Below, one piece after another: positions 43,120-54,483 of a DNA stretch of 64,000 bases (positions are counted from its first letter, which is position 1; each line of letters begins with the position of its first letter). Position numbers and translations under genes: made by a program. Source of the stretch: Molanna angustata (lineage: Eukaryota > Arthropoda > Insecta > Trichoptera > Molannidae); assembly GCA_963576475.1 (NCBI GenBank), contig OY754990.1, positions 6,770,751-6,834,750 of the forward strand, written 5' to 3'. Under the pieces are notes generated by a model. It saw only the letters and a list, made by a program, of their open reading frames with translations, was not told where the DNA came from and searched no databases.

Positions 43120-43808
43120 GGGGGGTACTACTGCCAACGAACCTATTTTTCAATTTGATACACATCATTATTTATTATCAAATCGTTATGAAAAAAATAA
43201 TTTAGATAGTTTGGGTATTAATAAAGAAAAATATATCTTTACTTTTTCATAATGTTTTGTATAAATTATTGTAGAAAAATAATGGTGTACCGCGATGTTC
43301 AACGTTTATCTTATATTTTTTAATAAAATATAAGGTGTAGTTCAACATATTTTTTTTTATTAAAAAAGAAAAAATATCTAAAAAAAAATATGATGTGACG
43401 TTGCATTAATGCTTCAGGTTTAGTAAATAAACCTAAAAAACATTTATTTTCCATTCAGCGCCATTGCGAAATAAAAGGTTTTTTGGTTTAATATCTTAAC
43501 CTGATGCATTAATGCAACGTTTCATCGTATTTTTCCAAATATTTTGATCTTCTTTAATTTATAAAAAAATATAATGCTCTTATAATAACCTTATAGTTTT
43601 TTTTATAAATTTAAGATAAATGTCAAAAATCGGGGTATGCTTATTATTTTCCTACAAGAATATATACATAACATAATTAAAAAGTTAAGGTATATTTTTC
43701 TTTATTAATATCCAAACTAAGTAGGTTATTTTTTTTAAAATGATTCGTTTTGTAGTAATGATGCAAATTCAAATTGAAAAAATAGGTACGTTGGCAGCAG
43801 TCACCCTC
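43120..43808. mobile_element. Palindromic MITE, copy 2
   Basis: Ends GGTACTACTGCCAACGAACC and, in complement, GAGGGTGACTGCTGCCAACG pair, and the arms remain partly complementary inwards. TTAA flanks both sides (43116..43119 and 43809..43812). A TTAA duplication is typical of piggyBac, though the terminal bases do not match the usual piggyBac start. It is non-coding. Confidence 0.75.
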
Positions 43809-43812
43809 TTAA

Positions 43813-44200
43813 ACAATCTGTTTCTAAAAAAATACCATAAGTATTTTCAACATTTCTCTAGTGAATGTTCGTCACACAATTTTAAAATTCAGCATAAATT
43901 ACTATAAAAAGCATATTAAAATATCTTTTAAATTATTTACGGCGTTTATTTTTAATTATTCCATAACTTTATGTAGTAGAGAAATAAATCTTATGTGCTT
44001 AAAGAGAACATTAAATCAATGTGAATGACCGGTTAAGTTATTATTTCAAGTCAGGTTTGTTCTTGAAATGCATTAAATCAACAAATTTCGGGTTTCCGAT
44101 AGTTCAAATCACACATAATCCCTTTTTAACGCACGCGATATGTAGTTGCACTTACTAACACGTAACTTCATAGTGCATTAGACGGTGAAAAAATGTAAAT
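43813..44200 (-). mobile_element. Dispersed repeat J, copy 2
   Basis: This is the complement of 29555..29880, for example AGTGAATGTTCGTCAC and AACAAATTTCGGGTTTCCGA. It abuts the MITE. Confidence 0.55.
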
Positions 44201-44228
44201 TACTCCCGGAAGGTTCTAAATAAGATGC

Positions 44229-45075
44229 TTGATCCATTTTAGTACCGCTAACAATGTAAACGTCAAAATAGTAATTAATGCGAAGTTCGTCCGTGTCTAT
44301 ATGCGCCTCTTTTTCATATATATTCTTGCGCCTCTTATTCCTCATTATAAGTTGCACATAGACAACGTAGAAAGAATCAAAAAAAAATCATTAAACACCT
44401 CGATTTTAGAACTAGACGATTTGGTATCAGTTATGAGGAATCTTTAAAACACCACCAAATGTTACCACTTAACAAAAGAAGGAGTAGGTATAACTGATAT
44501 ATTATGTTTCCTATATAAATTACTCAACAACCAAATACCTAGATAGTCCGTTTCTCTTAGGACAAATCCCATTCAACTGCCCCGCCAGACAAAACCGCCA
44601 GAACCTCCTTTTTTACACTAAATACTCAAGAACAAACTATGCAAATAACACTTTTACTAACCGCAGCTGCAATATGTACCTACAATAACCTTTTATCATA
44701 AGCCAGATATTTTTAACAGTAGCCTACATTCATTAAAAAAACAACTATCATCAATATTATAATGAATACTTTATGTACAAAATTGTATAATTTTTGGTAT
44801 GTCCAATACTATATTAATGTGACAACTCACCCTTTCCTCCTCTCCTACCTTTCTCCATGTCCCACCCTCGCTTCATAAAATACACACACACACACATACA
44901 CACACTTAACAATTGTACACTTACACCACACTTTTGTATTTGACTTTATACTGAATTGTCTTTATTATATTAATCTGTGGAACAATGTAATTGGCTTACT
45001 TTCCTGATTATTATTTTTTTTTATTAATGTAAAATATATAACAGCTGTTTTGTTTCCTAAAATAAAATAAATAAA
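44229..45075 (+). mobile_element. LINE 3' part with short CA tract (G family, copy 1)
   Basis: The right two thirds (44500..45075) match the complement of 55985..57400 throughout, including GGACAAATCCCATTCAACTG, CCGCCAGACAAAACCGCCAG and TCTGTGGAACAATGTAATTG. It ends in AAAATAAATAAAT repeats, a LINE-type tail. The CA tract here is 26 bp (44880..44906). A frame at 44229..44447 may be the end of its polyprotein, but no motif is clear. Confidence 0.65.
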
Positions 45076-45300
45076 TAAAAATAAATATATAATGCTGTCT
45101 CTTTCCCTCTCTTTGAGACCGTGCTAAAGACATCAGGATAGCTGTCTCGATGCAATCTCAACTCTTCTACACATTTCGAGACTGGTCTTCCGATCACGCT
45201 CATTGACTTTTGTATTTTTAATATCATTTTGGTTGAGAACATGTGCTCAAGACCAGTCTCAAGCTTGAGAACGAATCTATAATTCGGGCTTAAGTCTTTA

Positions 45301-45895
45301 CGCGGACGCTGTTTTCAACGGGTTTCAGGTTTTCGACGGGGTTTTCAACGCGGTGGGCAAAAAAATAGAACGGGTTTTCATCATTTTTTGGAAAAACAGA
45401 AATCTGTAAAATTTTTCGCTGTCGTCGTTACCGACGAGTCAACATGGCTGCCGTTTGCGTTGACTTTTACGTGTGACATTCGCTCTGATTCGATCGTGAT
45501 TTGTATTTTGTTTATTTGGAAAGTGTCGAATCTTTCGATATACATTTATTTACATTATATTATTATACATCTGCACATATTATCATGTAAAGTACTGTAA
45601 AGCGATGTTTGGAGTAACCTGTATTTTGGATGCTGTTTTAAGCGTTGTGTGTAAAGCGATGTTTGGAGTAACCTGTATTTTGGATGCTGTTTTAAGCGTT
45701 GTGTGTAAAGCGATGTTTGGAGTAACCTGCATTTTGGATGTTGTTTTAAGCGTTGTGTGTAAAGCGATGTTTGGAGTAACCTGTATTTTGGATACTGTTT
45801 TAAGCGTTGTGTGTAAAGCGATGTTTGGAGTTACCTGTATTTTGGATGCTATTTTAAGCATCGCAAACCAGTCCGCGTTGAAAACAGCGTCCGTG
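45301..45895. mobile_element. TA-flanked MITE with an internal 54-bp array
   Basis: The ends CGCGGACGCTGTTTTCAACG and (complement) CACGGACGCTGTTTTCAACG form 20-bp inverted repeats, with TA on each side (45299..45300, 45896..45897). This fits a Tc1/mariner-type non-autonomous element. It contains nearly five 54-bp units. Confidence 0.8.
45602..45860. repeat. 54-bp tandem array, about five units
   Basis: The unit includes GCGATGTTTGGAGTAACCTG, TATTTTGGATGCTG and TTTTAAGCGTTGTGTG. Its length is a multiple of three, so an 18-residue repeat is open on both strands (MFGVTCILDAVLSVVCKA on +). No start context or other support for expression is seen. Confidence 0.9.
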
Positions 45896-45897
45896 TA

Positions 45898-46443
45898 ATG
45901 TGCACTTAAGTGTGCACCCAAGAATTTGATACTGGCAGTCGGCACGAGTGTTTCTCCGTCGATGTTAATAGTACTTTCAATAATTTTAGCTTGTTATGAG
46001 ACATCCACATAGCGACCTTATCGAGGCACTCAACAGTATCTACATACTTCCAGATGATATTTGTACATAGGATTATTAAGGACTGAAAACAGCTGTATTT
46101 AGTATAGAAACATAAGACCGTTTCCGAAAATCGAGTTCGAGTCATCAAACAGCGCTGTAAAAATAATTATTGTAAATAAATAAATAATATTTGCGAATAC
46201 ATGCGAATATATGTATGTTAATGTAATACAAGTTACAATTTCTACAGTGAATAATGTAAATACAAATGTTGGCTAGGCGACTAATGTGTAATTACATACA
46301 ATCAAATATTCATTTGGTGTTCCGGTGATTTTCTTTATTTTCGACTGTAATTTGCAAACACAACAGATCAGATTTATACAGAACACTGTTGTCATTTACT
46401 CACTACACTCTTGACGATCGATTACAATCTCTATTTCGAACCT
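45898..46443. other. AT-rich intron DNA
   Basis: No supported feature. Confidence 0.4.
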
Positions 46444-46806
46444 ATGAGCGAATTGTGATATGACTTGTCACAAAAAGAATGTGATATCTTGACTTGATGA
46501 CTTGAGTCTGTCCCGAAAGTAATCCGCGCATAATTTGAATGTTAAACAAACGCGGTGCGCATGTGCAATGAAATGTCACTTATATCTTGAAATGTTACTT
46601 GTATCCGGAAAAAAAGGATTATGTACCTACAATTATTGAAGTTGAAGGGTATTTTTAGTTGACTTTCCGAATAGCTAACTCATTAATTTCACATCGATGA
46701 AAAAAAAATCTGATATCAAGACACCAAATTTGCGATATGCGCAACCGGAAGCTCGTTCATGATATTTGGCGAAAATTATATGAAGTTGTCATTAATTTTT
46801 ATATAA

Positions 46807-47840
46807 CTAGTTGCATGTAACACATGAGATCCAACTGTCGATAGCGATAGTATGTATAGTTGAAGAATATGTACCAAACTATAAACCCATAGATACAAAT
46901 TATTGAATATTTTCAGATATTTTGTTTTCTATACAACATATGTAGGTATGTATGTCAAGATAGGATAGTATGGAGGAAGATCCTTTTTCCTACCCAGAAT
47001 ATGCAAATAGCATGATGGTATGTATGTATGTTTGGAGTCGAAGTATCAAACTATTAAGTCTTCTTACATATTGTGTATAGGTGACTGCCATACAAAATGT
47101 ATGAAGCGATGTCGTCACTAAATTCAATTTTTAAAAAAATTGTTAAAAAAAAATTGAGATCTTCTACTACATTGCTGATATTTTTTATAGAAAATTAAAT
47201 TATCTAGTTGGGGTGTTTCGGCTTTTTTCGATAATTGTAAAAGTTTTGGAAATATAGGCAGTTAAACTCATAAATTTATCATAAAAAAAATATTTTTCTT
47301 AATAAAAAATGTTTGAGAAACCCTGGAATTTTTTTGAAAAAACTAATTTGAGATTTTGTATTTTTCTATGTTTGTACCAATTTTCAGCGTTCTAGCGTTT
47401 ATGGTTTCTGAGATATATGGAAAAATAAAATAAAAATTCAAAAGTTGATAACCCCTGACTGAAACAAAAATTCAAAATTCCGAGTATAAAAGTTTTGTAG
47501 GCCTGTAACTGTTTATATATTCTGAAATTTTAGGCTCTGTTTATTGAGCGGATCAAAAGTTATAAGGGGGGGACGGACACACAGACACACAGACACACAC
47601 ACAGACACACACACAGACACACACACACACAGACACACGAAATGTTCTACTCCGAATTCTGAGTAAATCCGTGTATGGAACATATATGCTGCGAAGCCTC
47701 TAAGTTGGTGTTTTTTGACTTCAAAGTTGGAAAAGCCGTGAAAAAAGTAGACCTCTCCATACAATTCTCGCGTATTCTGGCTTGATACTTTGTCGATATG
47801 TTAAGAGAACAAAGTTCTCCTGAACAAATCGACAGTTGGA
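46807..47840 (-). mobile_element. Complete Helitron-like (HINE) copy 1
   Basis: On the - strand it starts TCCAACTGTCGATTTGTTCA and ends CATGTGTTACATGCAACTAG followed by T. CATGT and ACATG form a small stem just before the CTAG end. Subterminal ATCGACAGTTGGA mirrors the 5' end. The interior has an ACAGAC/CA microsatellite and no protein. TC start, stem plus CTAG end, insertion before T and internal microsatellite agree with non-autonomous Helitrons of the HINE kind. Length 1034 bp. Confidence 0.75.
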
Positions 47841-48029
47841 ATAAACACAATTTTAATCTTATAGATTTCATAAGTCTTAATCCTGATTTTATAATTAGAC
47901 TTTGAAGTAACAATCGGATCTTTTGTTCCTTGTATTCGTAAATGTCGATATAAATTTGCTTTATTGGAAAACTTTATTTTACAGATTTCACGTTGATTTT
48001 GTGATATAAACTCAGACATTTTGATATGA

Positions 48030-49064
48030 CTAGTTGCATGTAACACATGAGATCCAACTGTCGATAGCGATAGTATGTATAGTTGAAGAATATGTACCAA
48101 ACTATAAACCCATAGATACAAATTATTGAATATTTTCAGATATTTTGTTTTCTATACAACATGTGTAGGTATGTATGTCAAGATAGGATAGTAAGGAGGA
48201 AGATCCTTTTTCCTACCCAGAATATGCAAATAGCATGATGGTATGTATATGTATGTTTGGAGATGAAGTATCAAACTATTAAGTCTTCTTACATATTGTG
48301 TATAGGCGACTGCCATACAAAATGTATGAAGCGATGTCGTCACTAAATTCAATTTTTAAAAAAATTGTTAAAAAAAATTGAGATCTTCTACTACAATGTT
48401 AATATTTTTTATAGAAAATTAAATTATCTAGTTGGGGTGTTTCGGCTTTTTTCGATAATTGTAAAAGTTTTGGAAATATAGGCAGTTAAACTCATAAATT
48501 TATCATAAAAAAAATATTTTTCTTAATAAAAAATGTTTGAGAAACCCTGGAATTTTTTTGAAAAAACTAATTTGAGATTTTGTATTTGTCTATGTTTGTA
48601 CCAATTTTCAGCGTTCTACCGTTTATGGTTTCTGAGATATATGGAAAAATAAAATAAAAATTCAAAAGTTGATAACCCCTGACTGAAACAAAAATTCAAA
48701 ATTCCGAGTATAAAAGTTTTGTAGGCCTGTAACTGTTTATATATTCTGAAATTTTAGGCTCTGTAAATTGAGCGGATCAAAAGTTATAAGGGGGGGACGG
48801 ACACACAGACACACACACAGACACACAGACACACACACACACAGACACACACACAGACACACGAAATGTTCTACTCCGAATTCTGAGTAAATCCGTGTAT
48901 GGAACATATATGCTGCGAAGCCTCTAAGTTGGTGTTTTTTGACTTCAAAGTTGGAAAAGCCGTGAAAAAAGTAGACCTCTCCATACAATTCTCGCGTATT
49001 CTGGCTTGATACATTGTCGATATGTTAAGAGAACAAAGTTCTCCTGAACAAATCGACAGTTGGA
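48030..49064 (-). mobile_element. Complete Helitron-like (HINE) copy 2
   Basis: It is nearly identical to copy 1 over its whole 1035 bp and in the same orientation, 189 bp away. Its 5' flank in element sense is A and its 3' flank is T, the exact A|T target expected for a Helitron. The arrangement of the internal CA/ACAGAC tract differs from copy 1. Confidence 0.8.
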
Positions 49065-49353
49065 TTAAATATACCACAAAAAAATATTTATAAGACGACA
49101 GTCATACACAAAACACCACGTGCACTACGTTTAAAAAATAAATTTCTCATAACCTTCACGCCTGTACCTATGCAAGATAAAAGTCAGGAAAAGGTGTAGA
49201 TCATAGAAAAGAGATACATTGATAAAAATGACATTTCATTGCACATGCGCACCGCATTCATATTACGCGAGGATGATTTTAGCTTACTTTCGGGACAGTC
49301 TCGTATAACTTGTCATTGGATTAGTCATAATATCAAAATTCGCTCATTCTTCT

Positions 49354-49934
49354 AGATCCCTTGGAGTTTCTTTTCCTTGTCCCGGCCAAAAATTTCTAGT
49401 TTTTTTACTGTTTTACTTCACTTTTCCCTTTTGTATTGGGATATATCTTTCAGCCAAGAGATCAATGATAATTATCTGGCGGCCATCAGTTCTCATTTTG
49501 CACTACCCAGAGAGTACCATGCGGAGGCAAGCAGCGTTACACCCTGACGCGTTGGCCAATACTTAACCCTTGACCCATAGTCAAATTGTGCTCAAATATT
49601 TTAAAATATATGCACGCTTGATAATGACGAATGGGATGTGAACAAAACTATACTTTTTGCAACATGTATACATTTAATACACTGCTTAATTATTGTGGTA
49701 TAAATTTTTGGTAGATATCAATATTTTGACTTTATGATAGCTACATAGTTACTAAAGTTTCATCCTGCAAACCGAGTTCAACATAATATTAGACAAGAAA
49801 AAAAAAGATTAGATCATAGAAAAGATTTTACATAAATTTAAAATTGAAATAGGTTTTTTTTGGATAATTTTAAAGCAAATAAATTGAATAGTATCTCGAG
49901 TATTATTAAAGATGCCTTTGTTTCGTTGTTAAAG
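49354..49934 (+). other. Intron 3' end and splice acceptor
   Basis: The last bases TTTGTTTCGTTGTTAAAG form a T-rich acceptor ending at 49934. An alternative AG at 49948 (CTGCAG) would put the exon in the wrong phase relative to 22176. Confidence 0.6.
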
Positions 49935-52754
49935 GGTACCATCTGCAGTCCGAGGCCACAGGGCGACGGCTTTCGCTATTGTTGGAGAACCACACAGTTC
50001 CTCATTGGACAGTGGTATCACGCTTCCTTCCTTGCCGCCACCGCCACCTCCAGCGGCAGGTCGTGTCTCTCCATTCAGAGGGAAGGGCTTCAAACCTGAC
50101 CCTAACTCCAGGCACACCACACCGAGAACCTCCAGAACCAGTTCACCGCAAAGATCCAGAACCAACTCTGTCACCAAATCGGATACGGCCGCCAAAGTGC
50201 AATCTAGGAATCCACACACAATCAACAGATCACCAACTCCCATCAGAAACTATATTAAAGAAAACATAGAAGAAGTTAAAGAACTCAGTGAGTTTAACAG
50301 GGAGCGGAACGAAGAACTCGCCGAACAAAGGAAACTGGAAGAAGAAATGGAAATACTCAAAGAACTAGGAATCCTAGACAACAATGACTTGGCAAAACTG
50401 GCTAAGATCAGCCTCCGATCCAGATCCGGCTCACCGACGGCGGCAATACAGTACGAAAACTTCATGTCCGTGCCAAATTCGAGAATCATTAACAGCAGAG
50501 ATGGACTCGACGGAATAGGAATTAAACAGGCTAGGGTGTCTCCAAGGAGCGTCGTCTCGCAGCCGCAGTCCAAGACCGGATCGCCACAGCGCCATTCCAG
50601 AATTCCGAAGAGACAAGCATCGATGTCTCCGCCGGGGGAAATCGACAGGGACTACTTCGACGGACCCAGCATTATGTCCAATGCCATCTCACCAGACGGC
50701 AGGTTCATATCGAACAGCACGAGCAGCATCAACGACAGTAGAATGTTTTCCGTCATCACAGACCAAGACAATAAACCGATAGATATTAGTCCAACGAGAG
50801 TAAGGAGTAAAAGTAGCAGTAATCTGATACCCGGTCCTTCGATACTTAAATCGAAGCCCCCAAAAGCACCCGTCAGACAAGGCCCACCACCTTCATACAG
50901 AAATTTAAACGCAAAGCGACTTTCGCCGATTGTCTCGACGCCCGACAAAAGCCCTATTGCTGGCAAGAGCCCAGTGCCTACAAAAACTTCCACCCAGTCT
51001 AAGAGAAGACCTTCGCATGAACAGATTTCACTGACGGGTCCTCAAATGCCTAACAGAACCGCGCCCCCCGGTAGAGTAGCGACGAGGCTAAGCGAATCCA
51101 AAAGCAAACCTCCGACCCCGAAAGTCATGTCACCCTCAAGGATACCAAAGCGTCCTTCAAAGAGTTTGGTGACATCTCCGAACGCATCCCGATCGTCTTC
51201 CAGAGTAGGTGGTAAGGGACCGAACAGAGACGTGAGTCCGTTAAAAAAGAATTCCCCCAGTTCTAAATCTAGCGCAGCTTCGAAAACTTCAAATTCGAGG
51301 TCATCCAATTACGGCAGTCGCGGCGAAGTTAATAGAAATGATTCAGTAGACTCAGATAAACGAAGTCAGTTTAGAAGAGTGAATAGTCGCTCGAGTGTTA
51401 CTTCCAAAATGAGTAATCAAGGTGGAAAACCAGACCTCAAACGTGCCAATAGTAGGTCTAGTCTCATGACTAATAAGACGAATACTAATAAGAGTGTCAA
51501 CGAAAAATCCGGGACACTCAGAAGGAAACCCAGTATGAAAGATGTTCAGGAGTCAAGCGACGAGGCTCAAGCTAAAAACAAAAGTTCCAGCCGAAACAAA
51601 CCTAAGAAAACCACATCCAAAAAAGAAAATCAGACAGATGACGTGGAGACTCACGATTCGGAAACACAATACGACAAACTCAGTCAATTAGATATGAAAC
51701 TTATTCCATTGACCAAAACAAGTGTCGTTTCTATGACAACTGCAGCAATCACCTCTCAACCCTTAGAGATAGCCGCAAAAGTAACGAGTCAACTACCGGC
51801 CACTTTCGAGAAAGCCAGAGAAAAACGTATTCTTGACCGAAATAGTTCATCTGATTCTATAGCATTGAAAATGGCCGAGTCTGCGCCAGCAGAAGAAGAC
51901 ATGCCCAAACCAGAATCTTCGGGAAACCAATCGAAACCTTCCAAATCGGAAAAGGCCGATGAAGACACAGAGAAACAGTTGGAAAAGACTGCCAGTAAAA
52001 CTAGTTTGTTGAGCGTCAAAGAAGAAAGGGAACCCCTGAAGCGCGGAGACTCGATCATTCTCCACAATAATCTCAAACTGAAACCGATTAAAACACCGTT
52101 GGATCCAAAAGTCGAGAAGGTGAAAATGAAAATTGACAACATCCTCAACAGCAGTCAGTCGAGCTTCGAGGACATAAGGGAGAAGGTAAAAAAGGTGGAA
52201 AAGTCGGCGATCGAAAAGACGCAGCTGCCGGCAATAGACAAGTCGGAAACGATGACGGCGATCTCGAAAAAAGCCGAAGAGAGTTTAGCCAAGGCCGAAC
52301 AGAAGGTGGAGCAGACGGTCGTGGCTCAGGTGGAAAAGTCGGCGGAGGAAGTGAAGAATAAGGTGACGGAAGAAATCAAGATCGCGACAAAAGACGTCGA
52401 GGCTGCAGTTTCTGACGCGGGTTCCATCTTGAACACCAAAAAGTCGCCCGCCGAAAAGGTGTTGGCGCCTGTCGAAGTTGTGGCCAAAGCCGAGCCGGCG
52501 AGGACTGTCAAAGGGGACATCGATAAAAAGGAAGTTTTGACGCCAGTGGTGACGGTGGTGAATGAAAGGCCCAAGGGAAAAACCTCGGAGGAGAAGGAGC
52601 ACGTGACGGAGGCGGTCATCAGGGGAGAACCAGACATGGAGGTGCAGAGCGGCAACATGGCGATGGAAAAGAGCAAGAAGGTGTCCTCCTTGGGCGACTC
52701 CCACAGCACATCCAGCGGCGTTGCCAACGGTTCCAACGCCACCAACGGTAACAA
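49935..52754 (+). CDS. Second exon of the large disordered protein
   Basis: The exon is 2820 bp, exactly 940 codons, with phase 2 at both ends, so it could be skipped without a frame shift. It opens VPSAVRGH... and holds, in order: a proline stretch (PSLPPPPPPAA, about 50026), a predicted coiled coil (50248..50400, ENIEEVKELSEFNRERNEEL), a long Ser/Pro/Lys/Arg-rich region with two SxIP-type sites (HSRIPKR at 50593 and PSRIPKR at 51133), three NSRSS motifs (51290..51460), and a Lys/Glu/Ala-rich helical part (52100..52470) such as KAEESLAKAEQKVEQTVVAQ. SxIP in a basic Ser/Pro context is the known EB1-binding motif of microtubule plus-end trackers, so a cytoskeletal role is possible but only inferred. 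It ends ...AACAA|GTAAGTCC. No stop precedes the donor; further exons lie beyond the window or are unseen. I do not recognise the gene. Confidence 0.9.
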
Positions 52755-53395
52755 GTAAGTCCGTGTTTGCATTATTTACTAGCTACCCGACAAACATTAA
52801 ACTGTCGAAATTTCAAATAACGTATAGGTATTTGTGATTGTTTTGTGAATTTGTAAAAATCTATTGGAAATTTGAAGATACGTATTTTCCAAGGGCGTGC
52901 CTAGAACCTTCGGACTAGGCAAATCCTTAATGGAAATTGGGAAATGTCGAAAATTTTATCTTTTTTATCATTGTTCATTTGAGTGGCCATGAAATTTTTT
53001 TAAATCACATGCCAAAACAATATTTAAATTTGTGACCCTGTCAAGCATCGTATCTACAAACGGTTCAATGTTTAATCTTGATGTATGGTTTCAATAAAAC
53101 AGACAAAAAATATTAGGTCTTGAATTTCTTAATATAATATTCAAAGGCAAGCCAAGATTTTCGGCTTCTATAAGCAATTCCGCTACTGGTACTTTCGATT
53201 GATCTCTTAAGAATTTTGGCTATGAATATGTATTTAATTTGAGGAGTACATTCAGAAGTACTCCAATGTCACTTCAAAACTCAACGTAATATATCTATAA
53301 ATATGAGATAAAACAACGAATCTTTGATAATTTTATAAAACGATTGCGATAAACTTACGACAACGACGTAATATACATATCTTATCATTACTATA
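52755..53395 (+). other. Start of the next intron
   Basis: It begins GTAAGTCC at 52755, a consensus donor. The stretch to 53395 is AT-rich with no feature I can support. No later exon is seen up to 64000. Confidence 0.55.
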
Positions 53396-53399
53396 CAAT

Positions 53400-53650
53400 G
53401 TCCTTTTTAATCCAAATTTACCTCAGTATTTCAAAGATAAATTCACTTATCTTTCAAGCCATGGGCGTCCACTTCGATCTGCTGAACGTACTTTACTATT
53501 TATCGCTATTCATAGTTCTGAATTTTTTAGTTCTTCATTTGAAGTACATTCAGCTAGACTATGGAATAGCCTAAGTCCTGATATTACGTCGTCTATCTCA
53601 CTAAACATCTTCAAGAAAAGCAAAAATATTTATCTGACAACACCTGATTA
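53400..53650 (+). mobile_element. LINE C-terminal fragment
   Basis: The + strand reads SSHGRPLRSAERTLLFIAIH, SSEFFSSSFEVHSARLWNSL and SPDITSSISLNIFKK. FSSSFEVHSARLWNSLSP...S...FKK is the tail motif of Jockey/CR1-type LINE proteins. Confidence 0.75.
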
Positions 53651-54156
53651 CATCTTCCTCTCCTCTTCCTTTGCTTATTCTTTAGTTTTCCTATCATTGC
53701 TATGAATTGTTCTTATATGCTATCTTCTTTGTTTTTTTTTTTACTTTTCTTTGCTATCTTTATTTATTTTGTAATGTGATTCGCTACTTCCACCACCACC
53801 CGCTCTGCTTATGGGGACTGTAAATGGCCCCTTCACAGAATGCTAAATGAGCGACAAAAAGAAAATGCATAGCACGAAAAGTAGCTCATGGAGCCCTCTA
53901 GATTAGCAATCTCGGCACCATAGTGCAAAAAGAACAATCGATGAATGTGAATAAAAGATTCACACTCGTGGACTGTCATCGACTTCAGTTCTATTCAAAT
54001 GTAAAGCATTTATGACTAAGCATTTGTGTCGAAGCAAGGTGTGACTCAGATATCTTTAATATAATAGACTTAATGGGAATTAACCTGTGGTAAGGCACCA
54101 ATGTAATGTGATTAACTTATTTTACACACTGTTTTGTATATTTAACATTTACTCTG
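53651..54156. other. Intron DNA without a gene
   Basis: Possibly the 3' untranslated part of the LINE just upstream; nothing else is seen. Confidence 0.4.
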
Positions 54157-54205
54157 GTTGGTTGGAATAAATTGCCATTAGGCACTAAGCCCTCCAGTGT
54201 ATGTA
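54157..54205 (+). mobile_element. SINE family D-like tail fragment
   Basis: GGTTGGTTGGAATAAATTGC resembles the D body at 54613..54645. Confidence 0.35.
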
Positions 54206-54221
54206 GGTACTATTTTCTTAA

Positions 54222-54385
54222 ATGAATATGTCCTTGTTAAATAAGTACATATACATCTTTCTACGTTCCTTAAAATAAACATAAATGCTTGTGCTATAGG
54301 TGAACGAAATCGGTCGAGGCAGGATTCGAACTCGCGACCACCGGATTACTAACCCAATGCGCTAACCGCTCTGCCATCGACCCAT
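54222..54385 (-). mobile_element. tRNA-derived SINE, family B, copy 2
   Basis: Same head and body as 11035..11200, including the B box complement GGATTCGAACTC and the tail ATGAATATGTCCTTGTTAAA. A few substitutions separate it from copy 1. Confidence 0.85.
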
Positions 54386-54483
54386 CTTCTATTATAATTA
54401 TATGTACAGGAAGATCAAAATAAATAAATAAACTCACAACAGAGTCACATTTGCAATGAAAATAAGTAGTCCAAGAGCCGACC

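Larger units (their letters stand above)
46444..49353. mobile_element. Long inverted-repeat element hosting two Helitron-like copies
   Basis: ATGAGCGAATT at 46445, GAGTCTGTCCCGAAAGTAA at 46504 and GCGGTGCGCATGTGCAATGA at 46553 all recur in complement near 49343, 49285..49303 and 49229..49254. The arms are imperfect and about 150 bp. CTGTCCCGAAAGTAA recalls mariner-type ends, but a clean target duplication is not visible, so the class is open. Confidence 0.5.
22177..49934 (+). other. 27.8 kb intron
   Basis: The intron begins GTAAGTAC at 22177 and ends with the T-rich acceptor GTTTCGTTGTTAAAG at 49934. Both sides are phase 2 (AA + G restores a Lys codon), which supports direct joining. Unseen small exons inside cannot be excluded. 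It is filled with the mobile elements and satellites listed separately. Confidence 0.65.

Noticed and set aside
50005..50007. Start of a separate gene at TTG 50005
   Set aside because: The frame is open upstream to 49933 and a phase-matched acceptor ends at 49934, so this is an internal exon.
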